A stretch of DNA of 64,000 bases from Paraspadella gotoi (taxonomy: Eukaryota; Chaetognatha): NCBI GenBank assembly GCA_051294375.1, contig CM119266.1, positions 8,022,606-8,086,605 of the forward strand, given 5' to 3'. A program made the position numbers and the translations under genes. Below the pieces are notes generated by a model. The model was given only the letters and a program-made list of their open reading frames with translations. It had not been told where the DNA came from and ran no database searches. Shown piece by piece: positions 1-17,695 of this stretch (position 1 is the first letter of the stretch; the number at the start of each line of letters is the position of its first letter).

Positions 1-660
1 TTACAAATACGAATTTATGAAACAATTACCTGGAAAAATAAAATACAATTCAACGTGAATTCTTCTTGTCACGTTTTTTTCTAAAAATATTACGAAACAC
101 CCGCCAGAATTAGAAGAAAAACTCGTTTGGCTTCAATTTTTTAAGACACAAAGACTCGTTCGCTAATTAGGAGAGATTACGTGAGCTTTAAACGACCACC
201 ACAAATTAAATCTCCCAAAAGGGTTCGATGGTCTGCGACGCATTGTCTTTGTGAGGGACGTCTCGATCAAATACATATACAGAAAAAAAGAATTGATCAG
301 TCTGACGCTATGTTACAGTGTAACATAAATTACTTTACAAAGCGCACTATAGAATATTTAGGTAGATTAACTCATTAATTGGGGATGAGCATCGTTTCTA
401 AACAACTCATTGTTTTATATCAAATTTGGTAGCGTTCGATAGACAATTGCAAACATTATCTACATGCATAATTCCATCATAATCCGACAATCCGTTCAAA
501 AGTAATCGCCAAAAAGCAATCGCAAAAATCGCTCTTCAAACCGATCAACTTTCCTTTAAAATCGAGCTCGTTTTGATCCAACAAAGATTAGTACTATGCG
601 TAGTACTAAGCTTTAGAACCGGCGCACAGTGAGATCCTGGGCCTGAATTTTTCAAGAAAA

Positions 661-1300
661 TCCCTTTCAGTTAAAAATAAATTTTTATTATATACGAATT
701 ATAAAAATAATTTTTAAAAAAATTATTTGAATATTAAAATAATTAAAATATATTTTTTATAATTTTAAATAAATAAAATAAAATTATTTTATAATAAAAT
801 ATATATATTATCAGATTATATAATAATAATAAAATAATAATAATAATAATAATAAAAATAATAATTATAATTAAAAAATAAAATTAAAAAATAAAATATT
901 TTTATTTTATTTATTATTATTATTTTATTATTATTATTATTTTATTATTATTATTATTATTATTATTATATTATTATTATTATTATATTATTATTATTAA
1001 AATTAAAAAATTAAAATTTTTTAAAATTTATTATATTTAATATAATTATTATATTTTATTAAAATTAAAATTTTATTTTAATCTTATATTTTTTAATTAT
1101 ACCATGATAAAAAAAACTCGCAGTTTAAAAAAATTAGTTAATTTTATTGTAAAATATATTTTTTTATACATATATATAATATATAGTACTACCTTTCTCA
1201 GATTAAATAAAAAAATATTTTTAAAACTATAATTTTATTTATATAAATATTTTTATATATTATATAATAATATAAAAAAATTTAAAATTTATTTTTCTAG
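661..1300. repeat. A/T low-complexity block with ATT/AAT runs
   Basis: About 640 bases almost wholly of A and T, with runs of TTA/TAA trinucleotides (about 825-1000) and very few G or C. All frames are closed by stop codons. Confidence 0.85.
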
Positions 1301-3425
1301 CATTTGGGACTCACAAGCAACACTGTGCGACGATTTTTGTTTTTAATAAGTTTTTATTGGACTTTTTTAAAATTTTGCATTATATTGAGAAAACGCTTTT
1401 GAATTAAGCCCGCGCTCTACCTGATTTGAATAGTAAAATCAATACAGTTTCTGTCAATTGTGTTCAAAATTGAAAAAAATGAAGGCTTGACTATGCAGTT
1501 TTCACCTAAAAAACCAGTTCATTTGATTGCTTTATCAAGCAATTAAGATTGCAAGAATTTTAATTTTGCTTTTTTTTCATCATGTAGAGAAGACAATAAG
1601 GTTTCAGAAACTGTACTAATATGTATGATTTGGTCTTTTTTACTCAAGAGCCAGGAGGTTTTCTTGGAATAGGGAAAAAACGACCTGACCAGTCTATTTA
1701 AATACCATTTTTTGGGCATGATAAATTGGGAATTTCGATCGCGCTCTACCTCCATTGGCTTCCCAAGACGCCAAGCTTTCGAAATCTGCCCATATTGATA
1801 TAATTTTTTTGGGCCGTGACTATGCAGTTTTGAATAGAAGTGAAATATAAAGGAATCTGATCGGAGCTTCGATTCGAACGATGCTCATCTCTACATTAAT
1901 ACAAATCTTACGTAAATCGAGATACGTACAACGTGAGCAATTTGTCTCACGTGTTTTTTTTTTCTTCAAAAAACTCGTTTCTTTTCGCTCGAAAGAAAAT
2001 TTTCAGACGTCGGATTCATGAAAGGAAAATCGTCAATCGTGACATGCACGATACTCAGGTTAAAAATGAGAATCAAATAATAATCGAATATCAATTAGGC
2101 AATATTCCCTAGACGTTTTCGGTGAAGAGAGCCAGGGGCGTTCAGACGGGTAGACACCGAGAACGCCCGTGCTCTTAGTGGTCCCGGGAAAAGCTTATGG
2201 GACTGAAAAGCATAAGAGAAATAATAGTTTTTATTTTTGTATCAGTACAAAATCTTAAAACACATAAAATTTATATATAATACGGGACACAAACTTTATT
2301 CTTGCTAAGTTGTTTAGTTAATAGCAAGATGGACCCGCCATTTCTTTTCACGCCACTCAGTCGAGTAATGCTTATTATTCATTTGTTGTCCGAAAATCGA
2401 AACGGCTCATCGTGTCGACCAAATCCCGTAATGTATTGAAAATTGTCGCCGTCGGATTCGTTGTAATTATTAACTTCTGCGATCGTTGATCTCATACTAG
2501 TACTCATACTAGTCATAGTAACGAATGATGTAACGAAGTCACATTTTCAATAAACGGACCACAGTTCGAAACTTTAAAAAAAAAACCTGTTTTAAGGGAA
2601 GTAATTTAATGATTGCGTAAACGCAGTCGAGTTCCCACAAGAAAATATTTACTTAGTAATGTTGTAACTTGTAAGTAAGTCACCGCTGCCGGGTAATTAA
2701 GATCAGGAATGTTGATCGCCGGATGACGGCCAGGCTTTGAACTTTGAAGACCAAGAAAGTCACGCTTTTTTGTCGAGACAAAGAAAAAAAAAACCTGATC
2801 ACTATCTTTCTTTCCTCCAAATGGTTAACCGTACGTTATGGGTTCTATCACAGCGGGTCCTTTTTTATTATCAAAGCTACCCGTCTCTACGAATTGTATA
2901 GTGTATATAGAGGGATATATAGCGCAAAGTCCACAGGCGAGTTGCCATCAGACGGGGAAATCATTGATGGCAACTGATCCCACTGATGCTTGTTTAACAT
3001 TTAAAACTCTTTTTTCAGCGAATATTTAAAAAAAATACCTTGATTAATCCTTATCTCATTTAAAACTTTAAAACAACGCCATTTTTAATCACATTTTTGA
3101 AAAACGTGACTCGTTGCAAAAAAAAAACAAAAAAAAACTCGTTTATGTTCTAAAACCTGATTTTTTTTTCTTTTTTAGGATTAAAGATTAGATAATCACT
3201 TCTTCTCCCAGACGAAAAAAAAGAAAAGAAATCAGCACGTTTTTAGTGTTTGTTTTTCATGGGATGGTTATTCAATGTTCAATTCTTAATTCATTTACTA
3301 ATGAATTCATTCATTTAGTCTTGCTTTCGTTTTGTTTCTACATACCAATTAATTAATTTATACAATGTTGTCGTCTCCGCAAATGCCATCGACACGTGAA
3401 CCTTTCTTGTTAAAAGATTTTGTAA

Positions 3426-3547
3426 CCTCGCCTCCGGTCATTTTTCTCTGGTCATTTAGTTGACCTTTTCCGACCTCGCCTCCGACCTCGCCTCCGACCT
3501 CGCCTCCGGTCATTTTTCTCTGGTCATTTAGTTGACCTTTTCCGACC
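3426..3547. repeat. Nested tandem duplication (about 50 bp x2 with 12 bp x3)
   Basis: Two near-identical copies of a unit of about 50 bases (containing CGGTCATTTTTCTCTGGTC) are separated by three copies of a 12-base unit (CGACCTCGCCTC). This looks like recent local slippage or unequal exchange. No open protein-like reading was found. Confidence 0.8.
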
Positions 3548-3947
3548 AGACTTTTTAGAGTTTTTTTTAGAAAATAATAAAAAATTTTTACACTTTTCAC
3601 TAACAGAAACAGATGCGACTATCATCTTTAACTAAAGAGTAAGTGATTTTTCTTACAATCGCTAAATTTCGCTGTGAGTGATTTCATAAACTGCTTTCGA
3701 GTCCCCCAAAGTCACAGATAATCACCCATCACTCATCACTCATCGCCTTTGGTAAACCTCTCTGGAGCATCGGGTGAAACTGCCGTAATTAAAGTCACGC
3801 AAATCCGAGATTTTACTAAATAAATCCGAGATTAGTCGAGGAAAAATTCGTCGGGTTTGTTTGTTTGTTTTTCGTTTGATCTTTTGCGTCGAAGGCTAAA
3901 CTCAGTCGCCCGAAATCCGATCACAAATCCAAACAGCGAAGGTCGGG

Positions 3948-4118
3948 GGGGGGAGAGAGAGGGGGAGAGAGAGGGAGGGGAGAGTAGAGGGAAGGAAGGG
4001 CAGAATAGGGAGGGATGTAGGGAAGTTAAAGGGAGAGAGGGAAAGGGAGGAAGATGAAGGAGAGAAGGAGAAGGGATCGAGTGGGGAAGAGGGAATCGAG
4101 GAGGGGATGAGGGGAGAG

Positions 4119-4182
<64 letters not shown>

Positions 4183-4197
4183 AGAGAGCAAAGAGAG
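3948..4197. repeat. GA-rich tract ending in pure (GA)n
   Basis: Purine-only sequence on the plus strand, imperfect at first and pure (GA)n from about 4117 to 4178. Long Ser/Leu or Arg/Glu readings across it are artefacts of the dinucleotide. Confidence 0.9.
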
Positions 4198-4749
4198 AAA
4201 TTCGAGAGGAAAATGGAAATGAAAAGATGAGAAAGGAGAAAAGTAAAGAAAAAAGAAAAGAATATTTGAAAAGGAAATAAATGTTATTATTATAATTGAT
4301 ATAATATAGAAAGAAAGTCGGGTTTGTTCAAAGATTTTGCTAGAAAAGTTTTAAACAAGTTTTTGCAACAAAGCTTAGCAATTAGAGTTTTGTGTCCAGC
4401 AAAACTTAGCAAAAATATTTTGCTGCAAAGTTTCGTCAGGAACTCTGGCTAAAAGGGGCGAGCGATAGATATCAAATAAAAGCGAATGTAATGTAAGAAC
4501 AAAGAGAGAAAAGAAGTATGTAATTCAGAACGAGAAGCGAATCTATAAAGGAAGGATGTAATTGGAAGAGTGGAAAGAATCGGTCAATGGTTGGCCGAAA
4601 GTCGAAACACAATGGGAGAGACGAAAAAAATAAGACTGAGAATTTTTTTTTTTTTTTTGCTGTTTCAAATTACAGATTTTAGATTCGCAAATAATTGTGG
4701 TAGGAAATACGGTTATAGAGAATAGCTAAAACAAAAATCCTTGCAAAAA

Positions 4750-4830
4750 AAAAAGCATGGTAAGGGAATCGAACTCGGGACAAATTTTCCCAGTTCCCTG
4801 CGTCTAATCCAAGAAGCCAAGAATTAAACA
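4750..4830 (-). pseudogene. tRNA-like relic with B box and oligo-T
   Basis: On the minus strand GAGTTCGATTCCC resembles the tRNA T-arm / B box, and an oligo-T run follows a few bases after the would-be 3' end, as at pol III terminators. The D-arm and anticodon arm do not fold into a clean cloverleaf. It may be a decayed tRNA or the head of a tRNA-derived SINE; I cannot name an isotype. Confidence 0.3.
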
Positions 4831-4850
4831 ACGTCATCATAGTTGTTTCG

Positions 4851-4962
4851 TTATATTATATTATATTATATTATATTATATTATATTATATTATATTATA
4901 TTATATTATATTATATTATATTATATTATATTATATTATATTATATTATATTATATTATATA
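4851..4962. repeat. (TTATA)n pentanucleotide satellite
   Basis: About 110 bases of near-perfect TTATA repeats. The tract is bracketed by two copies of an imperfect palindrome of about 22 bases (AACAAC, nine-base loop, GTTGTT), near 4828 and 4963. Confidence 0.9.
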
Positions 4963-5642
4963 ACAACGTCATCGTCGTTGTTTTAGTAATCAATTCGACA
5001 TTTAGTGCAGCATTCAATGATCAAAAGAAGGGATGTGCAAACGATGTTCACAATCACATACAGATTTAACAATACGATATCTATCTTTCTATCATCACAA
5101 ACGACTAAAGTTTGTCTTAACGATGCAAGAAAATCCTAGTAACTCGTAAGCGAATGATTAATAAAATATTGCAAAAAAGTCGGAATTCTTCGGAAAGGTT
5201 TTTCTTCGTAATGGATTTATGATGACTCGTCGCTTAGCAACGGTGATCAAGAACAAAGGGAAGGAAGATTGAAGAAAAGAAATGTGATTGAAATGGTTTG
5301 GAGTGAAAAAAGATTGTTGAAAGAAGGAGAGATTTGAAGGAAACGGATTGAACAAGTGAGAGTGTGAGACTAAGTAAAGAAATCATACTGGATTGAATGA
5401 AAGTACTGAAAATGATATTTTAAAAAAGGACTTGGGTACAATTCGTCGAATGAAACAAAAAAATTTGTTAAAAAAACAAATAATAGCAAGGAAAATTACT
5501 TTACTATCTACTATATGGTCGATTAGATACTCGATACTATTCTCCATTAAAATTGACTTTATTTATATTCAGATCCACGAATGAAAAAAAAAATTTTCAC
5601 AAAGGGAAATGTGATGTTTGAAACTTTCGAAACGCTAAAACG

Positions 5643-8600
5643 ATGAATACCGAGTATCCGAATTTAAGGAACAACTCGGGTTCTGATTGGACAATGGACT
5701 CGACATCTGATTGGTTCGAAATGTCGCTCAACGGGACCAATGAGCGTCTTTTTCAAAACGATTATTGCGAAAAGGAGAGATTGTTGGTGAGTTGGGAAAA
5801 GGGAGAGTAGGAGAAATTATGTCTAAGGAAGGTTCTTGAAGATGAAGAAAAGTATAAGCAGGTGCCAGGAGGTGCAGGGGACTTTAGAGAGGAATAGACA
5901 GGTGCATGGAAAAGCCCGGGTTATGGAAAGCGAGATTGAAAGTGTTTAAGATAATTCGGAAAGGTCAGTTGTGGAAAAGAAAACTAACAGATAACATACT
6001 AACCATAAAGGCGGAACAAGGTAAAAACTAATTTTTAAAGGATTTTTCCCTTATTTGACCCATTTATCATGGAAATATAGAAAAACGCATTATACTTTGT
6101 GTAGATAAATTTTTATGGGCTCTCTGAATCCGTTCTTAAAAAATAAAACTATTAAAAAAAATTGTTTTCATTACTTATGTATTAATAAGGCTTCAATGTT
6201 ATACTGTGTTTCACTAGTTAAAATGAGTGATAGTAAATATTTATTAAGTATACGAGGGACAAATGAATTTCATATTAAAGAACTCCTCATGATAAAAAGT
6301 GATCAATTTTGGGCCGCCTTACTAACCAAATTCTCTTCCATCATATTCCTCACCCTTTTTTCCTCTTCCACAGAATCCAGAACTGTTCGTCCACTACTAC
6401 GGCTGCGAATCCCTGGCCGAGTGGTACGACTTCTACTACGACCTCCACGGGCCAATCGCCTTCTTCATCTGTCTCTTCGGCGTCGCCGCTAACGCGGCCA
6501 ACATCGTCGTCCTTTCAAGGTTGGTTGTCGTTGTCGTTGCTGTTTTGGTTCTTTGCTTGTCTCCCAATCAATAATTATTCTCTGCTATGTTAGGTATAGC
6601 TTCCTCTCCTTGCATTGGATGTTCTTTTCTTTATCGGATTCCATTACTTTTAACTGTTATGCAACATTGTCTTTTATGCTGTCATCGCCATTGCATACCT
6701 TCGTTGCAGATGGTCGAGTTCATCGTCCCCAACGAACTCCATCCACATCATTGTCATTGCAATTTTGCCCTTTCATTGCCTCCCCTCGTTGCAGACGGTC
6801 GATGTCCTCTTCCCCAACGAATTCCATTCTCTGCGGACTCGCTGTCGCCGATTTTTTCAAGATGGGAATTTATCTCGTTTTCTCTGTTTACTATTGGGGA
6901 TCAGGTGAGTGACGCTCGTTACGGAACACACGATACCGTAATTAAATAATCTATGCCGTAAAGATTTATACAGTGTACTTGATTCGGGCCTTGAGAGATA
7001 AAATTATTATAAATGTTGTTTATATTACTATATACTAAGAATACCTCAAAACTTTTAAATCAATTATAAATAAATAACATAAGGTAACATGGATAATTTT
7101 ATATTGGTTCTACCAATATCATGAAACGTTATCATTACGCATTTTTATTTCTCAGCCAAATGGGCTCCGTGGAAAGGTAAGTCGCCGCAGCAAATGTCAA
7201 ATGTCAAATATCGATTATAAAATGTTAAAACGAGTTAAAATATAGATTTTTTTCGGGGCTTTTATTCTTTGCTTTGTTAATTTGTTTTTTTATTTGAGTC
7301 GGTCGCTTTATAAAATGTAGTTCCGTTGCACTTCATGGTTGATGTACACTAACTGCGGCGATTTTAGCTAAAGTTGAAAACGTAAACTTTTTATTTAATT
7401 GCATGACACGGATTTAGTTAAAAAATCGTTTTGTATGGTATGAAAGAACAGTTTAGATAGCCTTTAAACGAATTTTAAATAAATATTCTGCTATTGAGCG
7501 TTAGATATTTTTAATTAAACATGTTTATTGCCAGCCTTGATTGTAATGCTCTGGTAATGCTCTAGTACTTTTAGGAAAAGCTTAATAATGTTTTCCCTTT
7601 GGTTTTAAAACTTGAAAACGTCTAAAATTCTCATTTTCCCACGGTCGTTCACATTCGGTTTCAGCCTTGAATCAAGAGACGAACCCGTCTTGGGATTCCT
7701 TCTGGCGAAGATGGAAACTATTTCACTTCACATCTTCTCTCACTCTTCACAACGTCTCCATCTATTTCACGCTGCTTCTCGCGACATTCAGATACATTTG
7801 CATCAAATTTCCCACTCGAGGTGAGATTATTAACGACAGGATAGACTATCACTAAGAGGTGAGACTGTCACTAAGAGAGGGTAGCTGATAAGGGTTAAGT
7901 AAAAATAATTCGCCTCAATTATATTTTTTCGTTGGCATCAAAAGTTTGGTTTTGGCAGAAACGGAAGAGACGACGTTCGCCTCCAGCGGCGCTAATTTTG
8001 GTTTACAATGAAACACAAATTGTGAAATAAAAAAGAAAATAGAAAAGAAGAAATTGAATTCGGAAGATTTAGCTTAGGGAAGTTGGTAATGGCAGTTTTG
8101 TGAAACGAAGATAAAACTTCATAATTTGAAAAATAAAATTAAAAACAAAATATAAAATAAAATAAAATAACGTTTACGAGAGCGACTCGAGCTTTTTAAG
8201 TGCGCTGCGAGTCACATCCGGGGCCAGTGAATTAAAAGAGAAATAGTCGCTGCAAAAAAAAAAAAAGAATAAACAAACTAGTAAATCCAAATGATTTAAA
8301 AAACGAATAGAAAATTTTATATTTCGAATTATTAAACCAACACAATTTTTTTTTCAAATTCCATTTATTTACTTACTTAACCGTTCCTTCCCTCCTTCCA
8401 TCCCCCACCACGCCCCCCTTCCACAGGCCCGGCGTTCGTCACTCTCCATCGATCTCGTGTCTCCATGATTCTCCTGACGATTTTGACTTTTTTCTTTTGC
8501 CTCCCAAATTATTGGATGTCGCTCGGATATTGGCTCAAACTGCAAGAGGCCAACCAATTGCAACCCGGGGTGAGTTCAATTTCGATAAAAGAGTCGAGAG

Positions 8601-8898
8601 GCCAACCGATGGTAATCTTTGGTAAGTTCAAAAACGAATCGCGAAAGGGCGAAACGATTGCGTATTTGAGAGTAAGTGAGAGATTGATTTTTTCCCATGC
8701 GGGGAATCGAACCTCGGCCGCGGCGGTGAGAGCGCCGAATCCTGACTACTAGACCACATGGGAACGGTACTTTCATAGTTTAAACAAACGAAATTCATGA
8801 AAAGGTCGTCATAGTTGAGAACAGATAGAAGTTTTACGGTCATAAATGTTCGCGCTCTCTCTCTCTCCCTCGCTCGCTCTCTCTCGCTCGCTCGCTCG

Positions 8899-8953
<55 letters not shown>

Positions 8954-8977
8954 CTTCTCTCTCTCTTCTCTTCTTCT

Positions 8978-9041
<64 letters not shown>

Positions 9042-11560
9042 AAAAACCCGCCCACGTCCTCCGATCGGAAACGCCTCTTCATCGTCTCTCTTCTTTTGTT
9101 TTCTCTTCAGATTTCAAACTCGTCGGAGAAATCCTCCTCCTCCTCCTCCTCCTCCACCCCATCCCCAATAACCACGTCTTCCCCACATATCAACGCCACG
9201 CCAACGCCAGATATCAACGCCACGCCAACGCCACATCTCGACCCCACTCCGGCGCCAATTCCCGCTCCATTCGACGATTCCGTCATAGAAAAAGTCAACT
9301 TTTGGGTTCAAGCGATTTTCTTTAAAATCATCCCATCGTTTTTGTTGACGGTTAGATTAATTAGGATTTTTAACCGTTTATTTATATTTACTTAAATATA
9401 TTTTATATTTTTGTTTATTTATTGATTGATTTATATATTTTTTTAGTTTATTTAGCTAATTTATTGAATTATTTATCTATTGATTTATTAACTAAATGAC
9501 AAATTAGCTTCAATTATTTATTTATTTTTTCCATTTTATCTTTCAATAACATTTTTTTTCAATCCATTGAATTAACGTTTTTTAAGGTTATTCTTGAATA
9601 TGGCTCCTATTTTTAGACATTTATATGGAGAATCTCTTTAAATCAACATGAAATGAATCATCAAAGGCAAAAACGATTTTCTATGAATTTTGATGAAGAT
9701 CATATTTTTTTTTAGGATTTCTCCTTCATAGTAATTTTCTTTTTCTCCACCTCGTTAGCTAAGAATATTTTTATCTTTTTTTTAAACTAATCTCACTTTC
9801 TTTACTTTTTTGGTTTTTCATCTTCAAGTCAAAATTGATAATAAAAGCTTTTTTAATTTCAATTGATTTTATTTTTTACATCCTTTTTCCTATGACAGGT
9901 CCTGACGGTTCTTCTAATGAGGGAAATGCACGAAGCGCACAAACGAAGAATGAGGCTTAAAGGCGAGTACAGGGTGACTCAAAATAAAAGAGAAAGAAAA
10001 AAAAACGAAAAAAAAAACGAAAGTCACAACAGTAAAAAGTTGAATAAGGAAAGCGAAAGAAAGAAAAAAGCCAAATAAAGCCTAAAGGTAATTTAAAGGC
10101 AAAAGAAGGAAAAATTGAATCTCGATTGACCCAAAAATTATCCACAAATTTGACTCTCCCTTAACCCACAAATTCCCCAGCCCCGAAAGGCAAATCTGTG
10201 GCTTCTTCTTCTTCTGCCGAAAGCGACCACAATCGAACCAACGCGTTGCTCGTCTCAGTCGTCGTTCTCTTCCTCCTCACGGAACTCCCTCAAGGTTTGC
10301 TTGGTTGGTTGGAAGGATGGTTGGCCGTTTGGTTGATTGGTTTGTTAATAAAGTTGGTTGGTTGTTGAATGGTCGGTAGTTTGGTTAGCTGGTTGGGTTG
10401 TTGGTTGGTTAGTCGTTTTGTTGACTGCTTGGACAAATGGGGCTTGTTATAATTGGTTTTCCTCATTTGGGGGTAGATTCGATTTTAGATTGCTTGATTG
10501 CTACTTTCGGTGATTGATCGATCCATTCACAGGCATACTCTACGTCTGCTCGGGTCTTCTCACCGGATTCTACGAACAAGTGAACATGAACATCGGCGAA
10601 GTCTGCGACCTCCTGGCGCTCGTCAACAACTCCGTCAAACTCATCCTCTACTGCATCATGTCCGCTCAGTTCCGCAACACCTTCAAGGAAGTCTTCTTCC
10701 AGGGGGGATCGCGGTGGAGCCGTTGCGGGAGGTGAAAGGGGGGGGGCGGAGGAGGAGGAGGAGGAGGAAGGGGGTGCTTGAAAAATAAAGAGAACTTGGT
10801 TACAGGAAGAATAATGAGTCTTTTAATGACTATTACAACAATGAATGACAAAAATGGTATAAACTACCTAGTATGTCGGTAATTTGTTCTTTTATCTATT
10901 AATATTTTTTTCAGAGGCCGTAACGTTCCAGAATATGGAGGAGGAAGAGGAAAGGAAGGAAGAGGAAAAGAAGGAAGAGGAAAGGAAGGAAGAGGCGTCG
11001 TCAATGAGATGAAAGTTTTGCTGAAACCCAAATCCAACGGCGTCGAAATTTCCGGCGCTCAAAGCGGCGCTCATTGCGGCGCCGATTCCGGTGCTCACTC
11101 GGGCGCCAAACCACAGAACGGCGCACACGCTGCCCACAATCCGAATGATCACAACGGCGTCGACCACGCCGTCGTATTCAACGGCCGCGCCCGCACTAAT
11201 ACCGACAAAGACGCCGACAAAGCGGACAGTGACGTTACTCTGACCCTGGAAGTTACTTCCTCGACTGGGTTCTGGAGCGCGTCCGGGGACAAATCCGTTT
11301 CCCTCAACGACTCCAGCGCTCCAGTGACCGATCCTATCATCGCCCCAACGACCCGAGAGGAATTTACGACGGATCCTTTGCTCAACAAAATCAATGATTC
11401 TTCGACTTCGTTCAGAGATTCGTCGGTCACACCAAGTGTCGGCCAAGTCGGTCAAGTTCTTCGGGCGTCGGCTCAAGTCCACAACTGCGTGGATTGCGGG
11501 GATGAAGAGGACGCTGATGGACAATGTCGAGACGGTGATGACGTCAGAGAAGAAGGATGA
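5643..11560 (+). CDS. Rhodopsin-class GPCR, DMSR/FMRFamide-receptor-like
   Basis: Predicted plasma-membrane neuropeptide receptor. Eleven exons join in frame to 660 residues: 5643-5786, 6374-6519, 6795-6904, 7156-7176 (a 21-base microexon), 7665-7820, 8427-8569, 9111-9350, 9899-9962, 10181-10294, 10533-10731, 10915-11560. Exon 1 has the ATG and two N-glycosylation sequons (NNS, NGT). TM1 has GVAANAANIVVLSR, TM2 LAVADFF, TM3 ends ATFRYI in place of DRY, TM6 has LLTELPQG, TM7 NNSVKLILYCIM, then QFRNTF. LTELPQG and the TM7 motif point to the DMSR group (family knowledge); the ligand is not known. The second extracellular loop carries a Ser run and two INATPTP repeats. A tail of about 220 residues has (GRGKE) repeats. 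Intron 8 needs a GC donor (AAAG/GCGAGT). A poly(A) signal AATAAA lies at 12236-12241. Confidence 0.85.
6700..6750 (+). pseudogene. Decayed copy of the receptor TM2 exon start
   Basis: TCGTTGCAGATGGTCGA...CCCCAACGAACTCCAT copies the acceptor and start of the true TM2 exon 85 bases downstream (TCGTTGCAGACGGTCGA...CCCCAACGAATTCCAT). After the shared stretch the upstream copy loses TM2-like coding sequence, so it looks like a local duplication leaving a decoy acceptor. Confidence 0.55.
8693..8763 (-). tRNA. tRNA-Glu (CTC), probably decaying
   Basis: A 71-base cloverleaf in an intron of the receptor gene, antisense to it. It matches the other Glu copies in the window but has changed D-loop bases (AGTC where the others have GGTT) and an A that breaks one T-stem pair (CCGAGGTTCGA). 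The loss of the conserved D-loop GG and a stem pair suggests a pseudogene or weak gene. Confidence 0.7.
8851..9041. repeat. (CT)n microsatellite in receptor intron
   Basis: Interrupted (CT)n on the receptor sense strand, about 70 bases upstream of the acceptor of the exon at 9111. Confidence 0.9.
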
Positions 11561-12548
11561 TTTCATTTCGCGAATTTTTTAAAACCACATTTCTTAGAAA
11601 TGACGAAATTTCTTAGAAATGACGAAATTTCTTAGAAAGAAGAAACGTGGCATAAAATTTTCACAGGTCGGTTTTCGATTTAAATTGACTAAAATATCTC
11701 GAGAGTCAGCTGAGAATGGATGAATGTACTCCGTAACATACTCTCTTCAGAAAGTACAAGTCAATTGTCCATTTGGAAAATAATAGCGAGATAAAAACTT
11801 TTGATTTATCCATCTATCACATTTTTTTAAAAAGCTCTTAAAAAATTTGAAAAATGAGTCCAGGCTTTGAAGATACATTATAAAACTACCTAATATAGTA
11901 GATTTTAGGTTGAATCATTGATTATAAGTCGGGAAAAATATGTATATGAAATGTGAACACCTTTACATTATCAAAACCTTTCATGTCTTATAATCATGTG
12001 ATTTTTAAAAAAACCTTTTGTTTTGAAATTTTGTTGAAATTGTTAAAAATTACAATTAAAAATTAATAACGCCCTCCACAAAATACGTATTTTAAGTTAA
12101 AATAATCGGTTGTTTTTAATCATTCTTAAGTTTATTTTTAAAGTTGATTAATTTTGTGATCACTATGAAATTTCGGCCAAACGAATTCTAATTAAAAATT
12201 TGTGTGTTTAACTGTATAAGTTATGCTTTTGTTGTAATAAACAAGTGGTTTTTTTTCATTTTGGTGGAAATTAAACAATTCATAAAGCAAATGACGAACA
12301 AGATTTAGAAAGAATTCTTGAAATGACTATATAAAGGTTTTATACTGGATAGATCATTAACTAATTCTTAAATTGATAGCTTATCAAACCAAAATGATTG
12401 TTAACATTTTTGGCGAACAAAATAAGGCGATTTATTACTTGAGGATTTCAAAGCAAAGGAATGAGTCTTCATGGGGCCTTCATAGAAGGGGGGAGTGGAG
12501 TGGAAGGGTCTTCAACACCCCGACCTCAACAGCCCCTTCATAATTCCC
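11561..12548. other. 3'-3' intergenic gap between receptor and protease
   Basis: AT-rich sequence between the stop codons of two convergent genes. It holds poly(A) signals for both strands: AATAAA at 12236-12241 (+, receptor) and AATAAA read on the minus strand at 12431-12436 (protease). The two signals face each other, so the transcripts probably end within about 200 bases of one another. Confidence 0.6.
12431..12436 (-). terminator. Poly(A) signal of the serine protease gene
   Basis: Minus-strand AATAAA about 113 bases after the protease stop codon; the only canonical hexamer close downstream. Confidence 0.6.

Positions 12549-17695
<5,147 letters not shown>

Larger units (their letters stand above)
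1..5642. other. Gene-poor AT-rich flank
   Basis: No coding exon with believable splice sites or protein-like composition was found on either strand. The stretch holds an A/T low-complexity block (about 661-1300), a small hairpin (2940-2975), a nested tandem duplication (3426-3547), a GA-rich tract (3948-4197), a tRNA-like relic (about 4750-4830) and a TTATA satellite (4851-4962). The rest is unremarkable AT-rich sequence, which may include the promoter of the receptor gene that starts at 5643. Confidence 0.6.

Noticed and set aside
5158-5584. Short open frames before the receptor
   Set aside because: AT-rich, without initiation or splice context; the receptor start is explained by the ATG at 5643.
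8815-9325. Long Ser/Leu and Arg/Glu open frames over the CT tract
   Set aside because: They are readings of (CT)n/(GA)n. The same holds for those at 12685-12957, 16928-17216, 28902-29632, 36586-37059, 39759-40251 and 62444-62984.
10892-11566. 224-codon open frame on the minus strand
   Set aside because: It is the shadow of the receptor tail exon, which joins in phase on the plus strand.
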